In this document: positions 63,351-64,000 of the stretch, one piece after another
Numbering within the stretch: the first letter of the stretch is position 1
Layout: the number at the start of each line of letters is the position of its first letter
Source: Hoplostethus atlanticus
Lineage: Eukaryota > Chordata > Actinopteri > Trachichthyiformes > Trachichthyidae
NCBI GenBank assembly: GCA_034670405.1
Contig: JAXDDX010000043.1
Location: 2,542,001-2,606,000, forward strand
Length of the DNA: 64,000 bases
Direction of reading: 5' to 3'
The notes under the pieces: generated by a model
Databases searched by the model: none
What the model saw: the letters and a program-made list of their open reading frames with translations, nothing else
What the model was told of the DNA's origin: nothing
Position numbers and translations under genes: made by a program

Positions 63351-64000
63351 TCTCAGAGCAAATCAAACACGTATCCAAATGGAGACTTTACACAAGGCGC
63401 AGATGTGTAAATCCTGGTGGCCAATCAGCCGCACCCACGGCCTGACTCGCCAAGCAGAGCAGCAACGTTACCGGAAAGCGTCTTCATTTTAGTGTAAAAA
63501 TACATGGAAAAGGAAAAACGACTCGACTGCGAGAGGCTGAAATGGCAAAATACAAACACTTTCTTTTGGGAGAGCTTTGGAAAATGCGGCTGTTGCTGCA
63601 GATTTGAACGCATGCAAACATGTTATTGAAATTTGTTGCGTGCACATCGCTTCGTGGATGCTGTTTGAAATGTTGAAGACCTCTTCAGACCATTGCAGTA
63701 ACATTTTGTTCTAACCCCATCCCCCCCTTACCAACACACACCCTGCTTTAACAGAAAACACGATGAACTTACTTCGGCTGTCTACAGATCTTGATGCACC
63801 GAAATCACTTCAAGTGTCTGGATTTAGTTCCAGAAAAACACCGAACGTTTATCCGTCCAAACAGACCCTTTTCCCCACAGAAACCCTGGGCTCTCGTGCA
63901 CAATACGCCGCCCTGCTTGGATTTGGATGCAAAACAAAAAAGGACCGACGCGTTTCACGCCACTAGAAGGTGCTCTGGCACGAGGAGTCTCTGTGTGAAT
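62896..64000. other. tsc22d2 intron to the window edge
   Basis: No further tsc22d2 exon is recognised on the - strand. Contains poly-T at 63077-63094 and a poly-A tract of about 36 bases at 63311-63346, possibly retroposon tails, though no body could be assigned. Confidence 0.5.

Overview
The window is vertebrate nuclear DNA, most likely from a ray-finned fish. It has many GT-AG introns, long CA/GT microsatellites, fish-type hAT and Tc1 miniature elements, a CR1/L2/Rex-type LINE fragment and SINE tails. It holds three gene neighbourhoods. Exon coordinates were read by eye from splice sites, reading frame and phase; phases close in every complete model, and an error of about 1 nt is possible at any junction.

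Left third (1-28.4 kb, + strand): a tandem array of Cys-loop ligand-gated channel subunits of the 5-HT3 receptor type. Copy A has only its last exon in the window (269-567). Copy B spans about 2.0-8.15 kb and has no clean start codon. Copy C (9820-15839) has 9 exons and 468 codons. Copy D (17717-28355) has 9 exons and 480 codons. All share one exon layout: a signal-peptide exon, extracellular-domain exons, an exon with M1-M2, an exon with M3, and a last exon with the MA helix and M4. Some exons are almost identical between copies while their neighbours have diverged, which points to gene conversion. All three readable ligand domains have Tyr where 5-HT3A has the loop B Trp, and all four copies lack the three MA-helix arginines of 5-HT3A. 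They may therefore be high-conductance subunits with changed ligand preference. Copy D's second intron carries a 2.16 kb hAT-like element with a perfect 8-bp target duplication, followed directly by a truncated LINE.

Middle (about 29.6-54.4 kb, - strand): rubcn (Rubicon), complete in 21 coding exons and 955 codons, tail-to-tail with the channel array. It has the N-terminal RUN domain, the conserved central block that in mammals contacts the PI3-kinase complex, and the C-terminal zinc-binding Rubicon-homology domain that binds Rab7. Its last intron continues the reading frame of the preceding exon for about 405 codons. That stretch encodes a charged protein with five copies of an F/W-x(n)-R-L-A-K-x-x-S motif, and the copies differ mainly at synonymous sites. 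This candidate alternative Rubicon C-terminus is the most interesting feature of the window.

Right end (about 59.7-64 kb, - strand): the last two coding exons and long 3' UTR of tsc22d2, a TSC-box/leucine-zipper gene. About 5 kb without a recognisable gene lies between the rubcn promoter and this UTR. In humans HTR3C/D/E, RUBCN and TSC22D2 all lie on chromosome 3q, so the window looks like a compact fish version of that linkage group.
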